DNA of 64,000 bases from Acholoe squamosa (lineage: Eukaryota; Annelida; Polychaeta; Phyllodocida; Polynoidae), in NCBI GenBank assembly GCA_949317995.1, contig OX439036.1, positions 23,534,854 to 23,598,853 on the forward strand, written 5' to 3'. Of the stretch, positions 11,753 through 22,549 are shown in pieces. Positions within the stretch are counted from its first letter, which is position 1, and every line of letters starts with the position of its first letter. The position numbers were made by a program, and so were the translations under genes. The notes below the pieces were generated by a model. That model saw nothing but the letters and a program-made list of their open reading frames with translations. It did no database searches and was not told the origin of the DNA.

Positions 11753-12185
11753 GAGATGTAGGCATCATTTAAGGTTTAGGACCTATCCTTCAGCATATAA
11801 AGACCTACTAGTTTCATTCTCTATGCAATCTTTTGAGATAACGTGCCCATGTGAGTTTCATAATACTATTGCTGGTCAGACGGACTTAAAGACACGTGCT
11901 ATGGGCATAGCATTGACAGATAGGACACAATCTGCAAACAGGGGTCTCAATGCAGGGGGAACTAAGAACCCCCTTCTCCCAGGTCACAGATTAAGACAGG
12001 GCCTACCTATTCCTCCGAGCTGATGATAAGTCCATCCTATAGGAACGGCACACATTCTCTGATTAATCTCACTTTAGCATGCTGTTAATGGTTGTGGCTT
12101 TTTCTATCCCAGTTGATTCACACTTTGATATGTAGACATAGATATAGCAAGACAAAGTTTCCTAAACCAGTCTCCTCACTGGACT

Positions 12186-12790
12186 GGAGGTTAATTCAAA
12201 AGGTCCTTGGATCGCTACCCCAGCAATCTTAGGAAATTTCTGCCTTATCCAACTAAACGATATTAATATTATCTTGCCTTTTCATAGCCAGCACTAAGAT
12301 CCCAGTGATCTTAGCCTCAGCCCTCCTACACCATTCAAAGTAGAACACACTGTGCACAGGGGCAAGAGGCCAAAAGTGAAAGAATAGCAATGGAAACACT
12401 CATTCTCACAAGAGTGATTACACAAGTGCCCCCCCTATATGAGCTACTTATAGAGTATAGGGTGCAGTTGACCTCATACAGTATTCAAGTGCACTTCATG
12501 CCTGAGTAGCCTGAAGAGTCCTCAAGGACTCCCAACAAATGTCCTCCCTCCCCTCTATATGTATACAGCAGGGACATTCACTCTTGGGAGCAGGAGTGTT
12601 TCCTGTGAGTGCTCTTATACTCAGATGAAACCACTATGCAATTATTTCACTAACATTGCAGTGATCTTACTGCTGGAAAAGGAATAGTGAAGGGATCTCA
12701 GGACTTGATGTGCCTGACTGGCCTGCAACCACTGCATTACACTAAGATACCAGGGGTAGAAATCCCAGGACCTTTTGAATTAACCTCCTG
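12186..12790 (+). mobile_element. ~605-bp MITE (GGTTAATTCAAAAGGTCC family), copy A
   Basis: The termini are GGAGGTTAATTCAAAAGGTC at the left and its near-complement GACCTTTTGAATTAACCTCC at the right. A second full copy lies at 57297-57953, and the interior (about 12400-12700 versus 57520-57830) is nearly identical. A truncated inverted copy is at 14870-15122. There is no transposase reading frame. The 131-residue frame starting at 12687 is a chance frame partly inside this element. Confidence 0.85.
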
Positions 12791-13130
12791 GTCTGTATCT
12801 GTACATGCAACATCCCATGGTGCATTATTGTATTTTGTGCTCAGTTGCAGGTGTTATACTTATAGTATAGTGCAATGTCTTTTATTATGGGTACCCTGTC
12901 ACCATCAGGGGTGCATTTCTCAATCATTTAGTCTTGTTAAGAAAGGCCCTGCTGATACCCATTACCCACTAAATGCATTCTTTACACTGAAAATATCTTT
13001 ATTTTACACCAGTGTCACCAGTTGCCTACTAAACCGTTACCACTATTTTCCCTCTGCTTCTTCCTACAATAATGCATCCTAACATCCCCTTCACCTCCTA
13101 CACACACCCACACCCACCTTCTCACTGATA
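12791..13130. other. Unannotated stretch
   Basis: No exon or repeat supported. Confidence 0.4.
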
Positions 13131-13330
13131 GCTCACCAGGTGGCGCGCCCGCGGCTGGCGGGAAACCCGAGCTGGCGCCGGAAGTAGAATTAAACAATGC
13201 GTCGATCGGGTGACCGGCCTCTCCGGTCATTGTTATGCATACCCGCCTGATTTCCTGCATAATTGCCGCCAGCGACATGATTTTTCACTCGATGTCGTCT
13301 GCTTGATCCATCGACGTTGCGTCTCCCGCC
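13131..13330. promoter_or_regulatory. CpG-rich patch with CTCF-, E2F- and ETS-like words
   Basis: It contains CTCACCAGGTGGCGC (close to the CTCF core CCACCAGGGGGCGC), then TGGCGGGAAA (E2F-like) and CCGGAAGT (ETS-like) within about 60 bp, with many CpGs around. This combination suggests a promoter, enhancer or insulator. No transcript can be placed: frames at 13015-13278 (minus) and 13210-13542 (plus) overlap each other and show no family motif. Confidence 0.35.
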
Positions 13331-14150
13331 ATCCGCGTCTCATTGTCGTCTGCTGGTTCCAAGAACCTGGCTACCTCCCAAAATGCACCACGCCCTGTGG
13401 CCTTGTGGGATATAACTTAGAGCGGACCAACATGTCGGTCATCTGGCTATCATATCATATCCCGGGGGAGGTGGTGATGGGGAGGGAGGAGGTTATTCAG
13501 CTTGTAATCATACAAAGCCCGCATCTATCGCAGGGTGATTAGCCATTGACACAACAAACGCACTACAAGCCAGCCATGCACCAAAGCCCAATACACGCCC
13601 ATCATGCCCAACCTCAACCCATTATGTACCACGGACATGAGCCGACCAGCCCCGCAGAGAATAAATGTCCAAACATGCCAATGATATTAACGCATTAAGC
13701 TTGCATGTCTTATAATGACAGTAATCATCAATACTGACCAGCTTCTCCTGTGGGAAATCTTACTCGGATGTTAGTAATTATACAGGTGGTCAGTCTGGGG
13801 AGGTGGCTAATGATGCTTGCACCTGTATACGCTATATCATATATCATTCACAATCTGATGCCTTCACGCCTGGCACTGTGTTGGTGGGATGCTATAATAA
13901 TAGACACCCGTTGCACCAGCATGGTCCCTGGAAACCGCTACCAAATACAGAAAAGTCTAATTAATTTGGTGAATTTATTCTCCCCCTTACGACTGCCAGT
14001 AATAATTCCAGGTACCGTCTCAGCACATATGAGAGGTGTTCCTTTACTCCCAACTACAAAGTTATTTTTACTGATAAGACCCACTCAAAATATGACCTTT
14101 AAGTGTGTACACTATGACCTTTATTTTATGTGAATAACTTCTTCCCGTAG
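13331..14150. other. Unannotated stretch
   Basis: The 127-residue open frame at 13750-14133 has no recognisable domain and AT-rich codon usage, and is probably chance. Nothing else was seen. Confidence 0.4.
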
Positions 14151-14290
14151 AGATAGCATTGCGCGGCCGATCCGCACACCCCCAGTGGCGTAACGTGTGC
14201 CGATCCACCACAGCGGCCAATCCACCACTGCAGCCTCGTTCTGGGTGCATGTAAACATTCAAAATGGCGGACCGCCGCTCGTACGGGGCA
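14151..14290. repeat. Repeated GGCCGATCC/GGCCAATCC words and a YY1-like site
   Basis: GCGGCCGATCCGCAC, TGCCGATCCACCAC and CGGCCAATCCACCAC occur in close succession, and the same word lies in both arms of the hairpin at 14353-14490. AAAATGGCGGACCGCC near 14262 is a good YY1-type motif. This block may be the decayed left part of the same element as the hairpin, or a regulatory cluster. Confidence 0.4.
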
Positions 14291-14352
14291 ATACGGTAAC
14301 GGATTTTGTTAATTTTCAGTTAATTAAAGACTCTAAAAACATAAAATAAATA

Positions 14353-14490
14353 TAGAACTAAACTCCCCTGGTGTCCTCGGTGGCCGATCCACCCCTCGGG
14401 AGTTGTCTCCCCCGAGGGCTAACGCCCTCGGGGGAGACAACTCCCTCATGGTGGATCGGCCACCTCGTACACCACGGTCGTTTAGTTCTA
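14353..14490. repeat. Long hairpin with equal 67-nt arms and a 4-nt loop
   Basis: Left arm 14353-14419, loop TAAC, right arm 14424-14490. The innermost 22 pairs are perfect (ending CCCCCGAGGGC/GCCCTCGGGGG). Further perfect blocks of 15, 6 and 11 pairs are separated by three symmetric mismatch blocks of 4-5 nt. The arms include GGTGGCCGATCCACC and end in TAGAACTAAAC. It could be a recent foldback MITE, or the template of a long hairpin RNA. No target duplication was identified. Confidence 0.85.
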
Positions 14491-14869
14491 TCTATTTCTG
14501 AATAACCATGCAAAACGATGCTGTGGATGTTATGATCACTAACCACATGGTGGAACAACGCCCTGTTGATACTGGTGACTGTCTCTATACTGGACGTTGT
14601 ATACTGTATATGGTAGCTTGTAACTATGTGCTGGGACACCACAGACGTGAAAGGTACACTGTGATCCTAGCGCGGCAGTTTTACAGTGTATTTCAGTGTA
14701 ATCCTGGTCTACACCAGTAGTCCATGTGAGTACAATCCTATTGACTTGATTGGAGTCCTACTGTATGTAGTACACTGCTATGTGCTGCCTATGGTTGAAC
14801 ATTTGCATTAAAGTTACCTTATTTACAGATGGAATCTAATATATTTCTTAGCCCATATGGGGACTGGGA

Positions 14870-15122
14870 ACGATGGTGTAAGCACTCTTGTGAAGAAGAG
14901 TGACTCCACAGCTATTCCTTTATTTTGGGACTCTCACCCCTGTGCCTAGTCAGTACTTCTTGGAATAGTGTAGGAGGGCTGAGGCTAAGATCGATGCGAT
15001 CTTAGTTCTGGCTAGGAAATGTGATCGCAGTCTGATCTTAAGATTGCTTAATAGGATAAGGTAGAATAATTCCTAAGATCGCTGGGGTTGCAATCCCAGG
15101 ATGTTTTGAATTAACATCCAGG
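14870..15122 (-). mobile_element. Truncated copy C of the GGTTAATTCAAAAGGTCC MITE, inverted
   Basis: This matches the first ~250 bp of the copy at 12186-12790 in reverse complement. It includes GTAGGAGGGCTGAGGCTAAG and ends TTTTGAATTAACATCC. The other half of the element is missing. Confidence 0.75.
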
Positions 15123-15189
15123 GGATGGTCATGCCGCCTGGATGCCATTTCTTTAGGGTATTACGATTGCACACGGCCACTAGGATTTA

Positions 15190-15402
15190 AGACTCTCAAG
15201 ACTAGAGCCAGTTGTATTAGGTAATGCACTACAACTGTTCTGTACAATTAGCACTGATGCAGTTATCACATAAAACTTGGTAGAGCAGTGATACTGGTGC
15301 AAAAATTAGCAACCACTGGAATTGCAATTTATATAGTGAGGTTTCCTACTATGATCAGAAGGATCGTAGCATGTTAAGAAATGACCTCCTGACCCTTTGT
15401 CC
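15190..15402 (-). mobile_element. GGAGGYCATTTCT-family MITE, inverted copy
   Basis: Read on the minus strand it begins CAGGAGGTCATTTCTTAACA. It then aligns with the copy at 62168-62402 through a TTGCAATTCCAGTGGTTGCT-like segment and GCACCAGTATCACTGCTCTAC. The far end is weaker. Confidence 0.6.
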
Positions 15403-15589
15403 ACCACACACGTCAGTCCTGAGTAGAGGTGCTCATTAGGACGAGTTATGGTTGATGCCAGTACACAGAGCCCCGCCTCTTCCATCAGCCTTTATGGCAG
15501 AGGCTGCCACCTTGAATCCACCAGAAGCCTTCCAACACAATGGACCCTAATGCAATAACTAGGCCTATGCTCACATAAGGGTAAACTAT

Positions 15590-15693
15590 CATGAAACAGA
15601 AAGAATCACATGAAATAGCTATATCTGTCTTTATTCATATAAATGTAAACCTTTTTAAACAGAAAGAGTCACATGAAATAGCTATATCTGACT
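15590..15693 (+). repeat. Direct repeat of ~35 bp, 64 bp apart
   Basis: AAACAGAAAGAATCACATGA followed by AATAGCTATATCTG occurs at about 15592 and, with one change, at about 15656. It is a local tandem duplication. Confidence 0.7.
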
Positions 15694-16761
15694 TTTTATT
15701 CCTTTGAGGACAGCTCTCACTTGAGATGGGGTGGCCACAGTTATGGGCTTGAACTATAGAGACATCATTATGCTAACTGAAATTTAAATAAAAGCAAACA
15801 CCTGAATGGATATTGCAAAGAAATACTTTAATGAGTATTTTCACACATTAACATCATAACAGCTGGCCAAATATAATGCACATATAATGTTGTAAAAGAC
15901 GTGGCAGGTGTTTGTCCTTCAACACAACACTGCATTTCTTATCCCACACTCAGGGCCCCACCTTAGACCTCACCTAGGTCACCAGGGGCCTCCTACCATA
16001 GAGTAAGGGGAAAAAAATAAATTTGAAAGCACATATAATGTTATACCCACAGACTTTGATACAAGGGGCCTATGCAGGATCCGCTCAAATTTAGGGGGAA
16101 ATGATCCCTTGCTACTCTAAGCTCCTACGCACTTGAGCTCATTTTGGTCGGGCCTTAAGCATTTCCAGTTTTAAGTTTCTTGAAACTTGATAATTTGTCA
16201 TAGGTTTATATACTACAGGTTGTTAAGGTTTAATTGTATCTTACACGACACCCAAAAACATGACACACTGGATTAGACCCCTGTGCTTGGAGGGTTACAA
16301 AATATACCTGCACCAATTTACCCTTTGCATCAACCACCGCTCTCAATACCTTCCCTTGGTGCCTTCAGGCTAAACTTGGTCAGCGACTGATAAGCAGAGG
16401 CCCTAACCATCCCTGAATAGTACATGGAAGCTTCATTTGGGTTGTCTGCCTCAATTTCTTTAATTAAGCACGCAGCCTTTGTTAGTGACGTGTTTATGGA
16501 TGGCCATTAGTTGTGTTTCCTGACGCAGCGTCCACTGGGTACTACCCGGATGTGGAGCACGTGACCTCATGAGGCGCCACTTCACGGGCATATGGGGAAC
16601 TAAGTCAGAATATACCATAAGGCACGTGCCATGACATTTGACCTGGATATTTTAATGCCATATTGTATGGTGTCATAATGTGACACTGGTGTTCTATCGG
16701 GAGGCACACGCTTATTATGAGGCATGCTATATGAATTTAATAAATTACTAATTGCTTGCAA
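15694..16761. other. Unannotated stretch
   Basis: No exon or repeat unit supported. Confidence 0.4.
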
Positions 16762-17385
16762 GCGGTCATTTCTCAACATGTTATAACCCCCCCCCCTTGG
16801 AAAGTACCATATTAAGCAAAGGCCTCCCCACTAAGAATCCCGCTACCATTGCCATTACAGTCCTAAACTAGTAGTCACTGTTGTTTACACCAGTACAGGA
16901 GGGTGTTGCTCCTATAGTAAAAGGAAGAGCTGGCTAAAAATGCCCTCATTTCCAGTCCTTTCTTTTCATGTAGCTATAACTTGTCCCATTTGTTGCTCAC
17001 AAGTGGTCATTCAAGTACGGTGCTAATAAAGGGGGATTTGAGTAGGTACCTATTTGGGAGAAGTCAGTCAGTATAATATACTATAGATTGTGTGACATGA
17101 ATAGCTACCTGATAGTGCAGCTCTCTCTGTTTTAAACAAGGCAGGTGACTTTTCAGACTAATGTGGTGAGTGTAAGTTGAATGGTGAAGCAGAGTGTGAC
17201 TTCTTTTGAAAAGGGGGTACCTACTGACAGCTCTTTCTACCATAGGAGCAACACGCTCCTGCTCTACTAAACCCTCTGTGATAACCACATCAGTGCTAAC
17301 CACATAGAGTGGTCGCAGGGCTTTACCTACAATTATCCACTCTAATTTCGAGGGTTCTTCTAATTGTAATGGATGTGTGCACCAG
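16762..17385 (+). mobile_element. GGAGGYCATTTCT-family MITE interrupted by another MITE
   Basis: The left part (GCGGTCATTTCTCAACATG to TTTACACCAGTA) and the right part (CTACTAAACCCTCTGTGATA to about 17385) together align with the uninterrupted copy at 62168-62402. There TTGTACCAG and CCTACTAAACCCTGTGATA are only about ten bases apart. A ~366-bp element sits between the two halves. Confidence 0.65.
16896..17261 (+). mobile_element. ~365-bp MITE (GGAGGGTGTTGCTCC family), copy 1, nested
   Basis: The inverted termini share GGAG, then GTGTTGCTCCTATRGTA and an AGAGCT block: left AGGAGGGTGTTGCTCCTATA, right reverse complement AGGAGCGTGTTGCTCCTATG. A nearly identical copy is at 33226-33590. The minus-strand frame across it (17064-17303) recurs in the second copy only because the DNA is repeated. 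Confidence 0.85.
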
Positions 17386-17570
17386 AAAATAAAAGAAAGG
17401 TTGTAAGGAGATGTTAATGATGGAACACCATATGCCTAGATTTATTAGTAAAATGCAGTAGATCTTGCGGAGTCGCTTAAAGTCGCAAAAAATAAGTCCG
17501 TCTTGGATAGGAGATGCTGATTCAATCTTTGTTGTTATAGTTTTAAAGGGAAATAATAGTGCTGAACCAT

Positions 17571-17866
17571 TGCCAGGAGGGTCTTGCCAAAAAGGAAACG
17601 AGAAGAAAGATATAATACGTGTACGTTATTGTATTGCCAATGTCATTCTCCCCAGCTCAGGATGTTGAAACGTGCACAGGTGGTTAAAACCCAAAGTGTC
17701 CTCGTAACATCTAAATCAATAGAAACCTGTGCATTCCATCTTTTTTTTTTCTAAATGCATTCACCGAGTAGGTCTTTGGCAATTTGGCTACGTTGGCTTT
17801 ATTTCTCTCTGAAAATATCTACATAATATACTTCCTCATTATCTTTTGGCAAGACCCTCCTGCTGT
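17571..17866. repeat. Imperfect inverted repeat, ~50-bp arms
   Basis: GGAGGGTCTTGCCAAAAAGG at about 17577 is inverted as CTTTTGGCAAGACCCTCCTG at about 17842-17861, and similarity continues into the flanking AT-rich bases. The centre is about 200 bp. It is possibly an old foldback element. Confidence 0.5.
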
Positions 17867-18246
17867 CCTCCAGGGCCAACGTGACAATGCGTTGGTGAAT
17901 AAGTGTGAACATGTAGGTGGGGGAAGAGTATGCCAACAGAATAGGGGGCATTTACAAACAATATCAATTGATGTGAACATTGTAGTGAAATTCCTTCCAA
18001 AACATACAAGGAATTCTACAAGTGTATGCTGGACTACAGTGTACCTATACCGTACAGATATGATAAAAAGGTAAACAACCAATGACTCGACCAGTCTTGC
18101 TGCAGTTCAGGCCGACCATTCCAACTAAAATAGGTCCCTTTTACGGTCTGTGGGTATCATTTGGGGTTGTATAACAGCACTTAATGGACCAATTAATAGC
18201 TTGTTACATGATATCTGGAAGGTATTTTAGACAAGGGAGTTTGACC
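17867..18246. other. Unannotated stretch
   Basis: Open frames on both strands across 17784-18082 overlap and lack motifs. Nothing supported. Confidence 0.4.
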
Positions 18247-19286
18247 CCAGTGGGCACAGAGCATTGAATTAACGTTGACAACTGGTTGACATCTGTTGAT
18301 CAACCTGTATTCAACACTTTTACCATTGCCATTTCAATTTTATCAACCATCATCATTTTAAACATCAGATCAACAGTAGTATAATCAAAATTGAATTATT
18401 GTTCTCAATTCAACTCTTTCCCCTTTAAAAAAACAATGACATTTCTAATTTTGATTCAGTGCTGACGTGTCAACTCATGATCACCTATAACAGCTATCAT
18501 CGTTGAAACAACATTACATCAACAATGAATCAAGACATGGATTGAATCAGCAATGATGTGTACATGTTGAATCACCGTTTATTTGATTATGTTATGTCAA
18601 GTTTCGAAAGCATATGTGGACAGCCATGGGAAAAGGGACCTCCAAAGAAAAAGTCTATTTTGAACATAAGGTCATAAGCTTTACAATAGTGTATCACATT
18701 AGTCTTTACCTTCAGAAGTTTTCGAGACATGACATTATAAATATGGGTGCCCATCATCCTATTCTCATAGGGATTAGGCTCTATATATAATTAATCAGGA
18801 GATATTAATTGAAATTAGCATAATTATGCTAATTAGCAAAAAAAAATGCTACAATATCAACATCTTTACTCATAACTTTGGATCTAGAAATGGGATTTTC
18901 ATTCTGTTTTCACTATGATTATCTCTGTGAGAAAATAAAATTAATCAAAGGGATTCTTTAATTTTTTAATTTGGAACAGAATTTATGTTACCATGGCAAT
19001 CAATATCAACAAATACAGTCATTTTGACCCTAAAATGTTGTTTTTGCATTCCAAATGTGGAATGTTTTGAATGAAAATAGAATTTTGAAAATAGCTTTAC
19101 TGTATTCCTCATTAAAAAGTACCTTTAATCAATTTTTGTTCAATAGGTGGTCAGAGCCAGTACTAAAATCCCACAGGCAGGCCCATTTCCCTGTGTTGAT
19201 CCACATATTTCAATTTTGTGTTAATTGTTGATAGCCAAACATCTAATGCTGTATCAATGTTGATTCAATGTAAGTGTGTCCACGAG
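18247..19286. mobile_element. ~1-kb non-autonomous DNA transposon (ATTGAATNAACGTTGA termini)
   Basis: The left end CCAGTGGGCACAGAGCATTG continues into AATTAACGTTGAC. The right end, reverse complemented, reads CGTGGACACACTTACATTGA then ATCAACATTGAT. The subterminal zones are rich in GTTGAT/ATCAAC words. The interior is AT-rich without a transposase frame. Related elements are at 28391-29383 and 23766-23863. Confidence 0.65.
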
Positions 19287-20340
19287 GATGTTAAGTAGCA
19301 AACGGAGTGGTCGGCTCATGGTCAACCGACCCTGTGCATAATTTACACATAATTACAGCACGAAATACAATTAAATATCATATGATTGTAACTGACCTGT
19401 ACTGACGATATCCTCACTGTGTCCGTCCCACCTGTCCGTCCCATGGCGGGAGGGCGTGGCAGTTGACCGGCCGCACCCTGTAATCAAATCACCAAATGAG
19501 ATTAGCGGCTGCAGCACGGGAAGGCCAACCCCACCCGGCTGGTGGAGCACCTCAGTTTACACCACCAATCGACGACAGCCACACCACCATTTACCTCCAG
19601 TACAATGCTAATATTGCCTCCTTGTGGTGTTAGTTAAGGGCTGGTTTAAGTAGTGTTAAAATGTTAAACGCTTGAGTTTGGGATGATAATGAATGAGAAT
19701 GGTATTCTCGCATACCAGTAGATTGCCTTTCCGCGTAGGAATAAATACAGTTTACATTAAAATTCAAACTACGTCAGTAAGACCTTCTGTTATGTCTCTG
19801 TCAAACTCATCTTTTGCATACATTGAAGGCAGCAATATAAGAAAAAACATCATAACATTTCTTCCAGACGGCATTTTTAGTTTTAATCCTTTCTTTTTGC
19901 CATGTAGCTCTATTTTTAACAATAGTGGCTAATTCGTCACTACATAGGCAGACCACAAACAAATCTCTGAGTGCATTCCATCAAGTGTGACTAATTTTCA
20001 AATGCTTTCAGAACGAAAGGCATCTCACCAACTTGAGTTTTTGATACACATTGTAAATATCAATTGATATACCTTCTGAATAGAACAGAGAAAAGTGATA
20101 TTGGATGAGGAGGTGGGAGATAAATTAAAGTTAAATAATTATTTATGTAGATACTTCTGTTTTACCCTCGCAACAAATATAATGATTAATAGTTTCTATT
20201 TGGGCAAGTAAACTGCCTTTCTTCTCTCAGGGTGAAAACCCTTTATTTAATGTAAACCTAATGATTAGTGCTGTGTAATTCCATAAAGTATAATTAATTG
20301 AATCATGCCCAGCGTTGGTGTAGGTGTTCAATAAATATAT
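19287..20340. other. Unannotated stretch
   Basis: A GC-richer patch at about 19420-19560 (GGCGGGAGGGCGTGGC) stands in otherwise AT-rich DNA. The 79-residue frame at 19693-19932 has no motif. Nothing firm. Confidence 0.35.
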
Positions 20341-21918
20341 TTCAATACAATTTATTGATTATACTTAAGCGTCTATTGGAAATTACGTGCTCTGCATAGT
20401 AGGAGCAGGGAGGTGATGGTGGTGGCGTGGTAAGGGACCCTACTTCTGCATCTAAGTAGTGAGTAATGGTGAAGGGTGATCCTCTAATCAGACCCCCACC
20501 CAACCCCACCCCACCCCCAGCACTACAAGACGACGGCCGCACAAATGCATGTGATTCGTCATGTCACCTGGTCATTTAACCACCCCTACCCCACCCCCTA
20601 CCACTCTATAAGGGTAAGGGCCACCAGGTAGTACTGGGGGAGGGGGAGGTTTGCTGAGACGCCGCAGTATGTCCTTGGCGCCACTGGGTCCCAGTGAGGA
20701 CGTCTATACCAATGACCTTGACGGTCGCCTCCCGCCACCACCGCCATGTACTGACGTATGTTATCTGAGGTGCTCAGGGAGCCGCTCACTGTAGGAGCTG
20801 CTCAGGGGAAGGGGAGAATGGGGGGAGCTCGAATTTCACCACTGCCAATACTGCTCACAGCACCCACTGATCAAACCCCAAATGAGTAAACAGGACTCGA
20901 CATCCAACCACGGTTGTACTGTAAATAGGAATTGAAATAGAGGATGGGTAAATTGGAGACGGGGATAGTGTGGTTAGGCGGGGGGAAGGTAGAGTATGGA
21001 GGGTGATGTAGAGAAGAAATGTTCATGAATATTAATTCAATTATAATAAGTTACTTTTCGGCCACCATGATACTGCAACAGAGGACCCCTTAGCAGCCCC
21101 CTCCTTCTCCTCTCTTCCCTTATACATTGGCACCAAATGCAGGCAATTTTGGTGAAAATGAAATTGAAGTTGCTCAAAATGAGCATGTTGTGTTTTGGAG
21201 TAAGGGGATTTGTGTGTGATGGAGGCATGTCAGTTTGAAGGGGTTGGTTGTCACTGAGGGACACTACAATCACGGTCTGTAGCCTTTATCGGGGTCCACC
21301 AGGGTCTGTGCCGGTGTAGATAGTTACGCTAGGCGGTCACCATGGCCAGTTCGCTTTGAAAATGGTCTCATTCATCGATCCTCCTGACAGAACCAAGTAG
21401 TTACCCCCATCCCTACCTCCTCCTCATGCCCCCTCCAAACCACCATCCAAGTCCTCATAAACATCCCTCTGGAAATTTCAGCGTCCGAAAATTTCCACAA
21501 AATCTTCCATGTCCCCCTGCATTAGCAAGCTACGTCATTGACATGATCCTAGTATATGTATGCCGTGCTTTCTGTTCCACCAAATTTCCCTTGGTACTTT
21601 AAGTGGTAAACCCTGAAGAATAGATACCATACCTTGTTCTTTAGAGGCTTATACTTCTTATGGGTATTTAAGAATGGTGAGGCAATGTTTTGAGTAGATG
21701 TTCTGTTGCTGAAGGTAATCCGGACCCTTCTCTACCAGGCCCATTGCGGTGGAGACTGCGGGAATTCATCTGCTTATAGGTGGTTTTGGACATGCCAAAA
21801 CAACCTTCAACTTTCAAACGCCTTCCTCCATATTCCCCCAGTAGAAACCCCTTTATAATTCCATATAAATATCCCCAAGACCCTAGAGTCGGGTTTAATT
21901 AGCAAAGGCTTCACTTAC
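20341..21918. other. Mixed purine- and C-rich low-complexity DNA, no supported gene
   Basis: C-rich/G-rich runs lie at about 20480-20660 and 20930-21010. No exon, hairpin or tandem array recognised. Confidence 0.35.
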
Positions 21919-22381
21919 CTGTAATTGGGACGAGGACGTCAGGAGTTTTCCAGGTGGGTTTGGACTGGAAGCTGGAGCAGGGCGGCCCGTGACACCAGGG
22001 TGTCCAAGGCTGTAGCAGCAGGCCCAGCCGGAGCGCACCGCCTAGCTTCCTGCAGCAGCACCAGCACCGCCAGCCTCCACCAAAGTCACATTGCCGCCAC
22101 ATGCATAGATTATGTCGAGTGGCATTAATTTTTAAACACCAGTTACCGTTGCCAAACTCTCCCCCTCCCTCCTCCTGGGTATGGTGACGTCGCTGCCGAC
22201 CCTCTTCCAGATGCCCAAGCCCTAACCTGCCAGCAGCGGTCCCCTGGTTCCTCCTGCGCCTCCTCTTCTCCTGTGCTAAAAGGTACGTCAGTTCTCCATT
22301 GTAGGCAGTTACTTTATGCTGGTGGCTCTTCCCATCCGAGGTACCCACTACTTTCAGGACAGTCCGCGCCCACCCTACCAA
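21919..22381 (-). CDS. Candidate coding exon, unknown product (weak)
   Basis: An open frame runs from 22381 to a perfect splice donor (ATTACAG|GTAAGTGAAG, intron starting at 21918), giving about 154 residues that end in KTPDVLVPITG. The sequence is basic (KRRRRR at 39-44), then Gly-, Cys- and Trp-rich. I recognise no family. Against it: the local GC richness alone lengthens frames, no acceptor was seen upstream, and another frame is open for part of the same stretch. Overlapping plus-strand frames are rejected. Confidence 0.2.
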
Positions 22382-22489
22382 CCCGCGCCACTCACCAATC
22401 GGGGCTCACACCTACGGCACGCGCCCTTACAGCAAACATGTAAGAACGGACCTTAAAACTAGTTGGCAAGTTTTACCCTTGGTCTTCAG

Positions 22490-22516
22490 GAACTGGCCAT
22501 TGGCTTTGATACACAG
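22490..22516 (+). CDS. Possible 27-nt microexon (very weak)
   Basis: A pyrimidine-rich acceptor-like stretch ending GGTCTTCAG is followed after 27 bases by CACAG|GTAAGA, a consensus donor. In the first frame the segment reads ELAIGFDTQ. No neighbouring plus-strand exons were found to join it to, so this may be coincidence. Confidence 0.12.
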
Positions 22517-22549
22517 GTAAGAAGGGGTGATTTTAGCCTGTAGGTAGGT

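Noticed and set aside
12687..13082. 131-residue plus-strand open frame
   Set aside because: Starts inside the 12186-12790 MITE and has no recognisable domain or splice structure.
13750..14133. 127-residue plus-strand open frame with hydrophobic stretches
   Set aside because: No family resemblance, no splice pair, and AT-rich codons typical of the flanking non-coding DNA.
11064..15402. A single 4.3-kb transposon bounded by CAGGAGGTCATTTCT ends at 11064 and 15402
   Set aside because: The right end belongs to a short (~210 bp) MITE copy that aligns to others, and nothing transposase-like lies between; two separate MITE pieces are simpler.
17064..17303. Minus-strand frame conserved between 17064-17303 and 33392-33727
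   Set aside because: The conservation is that of a repeated MITE, not of a protein; the frames end differently and have no motif.
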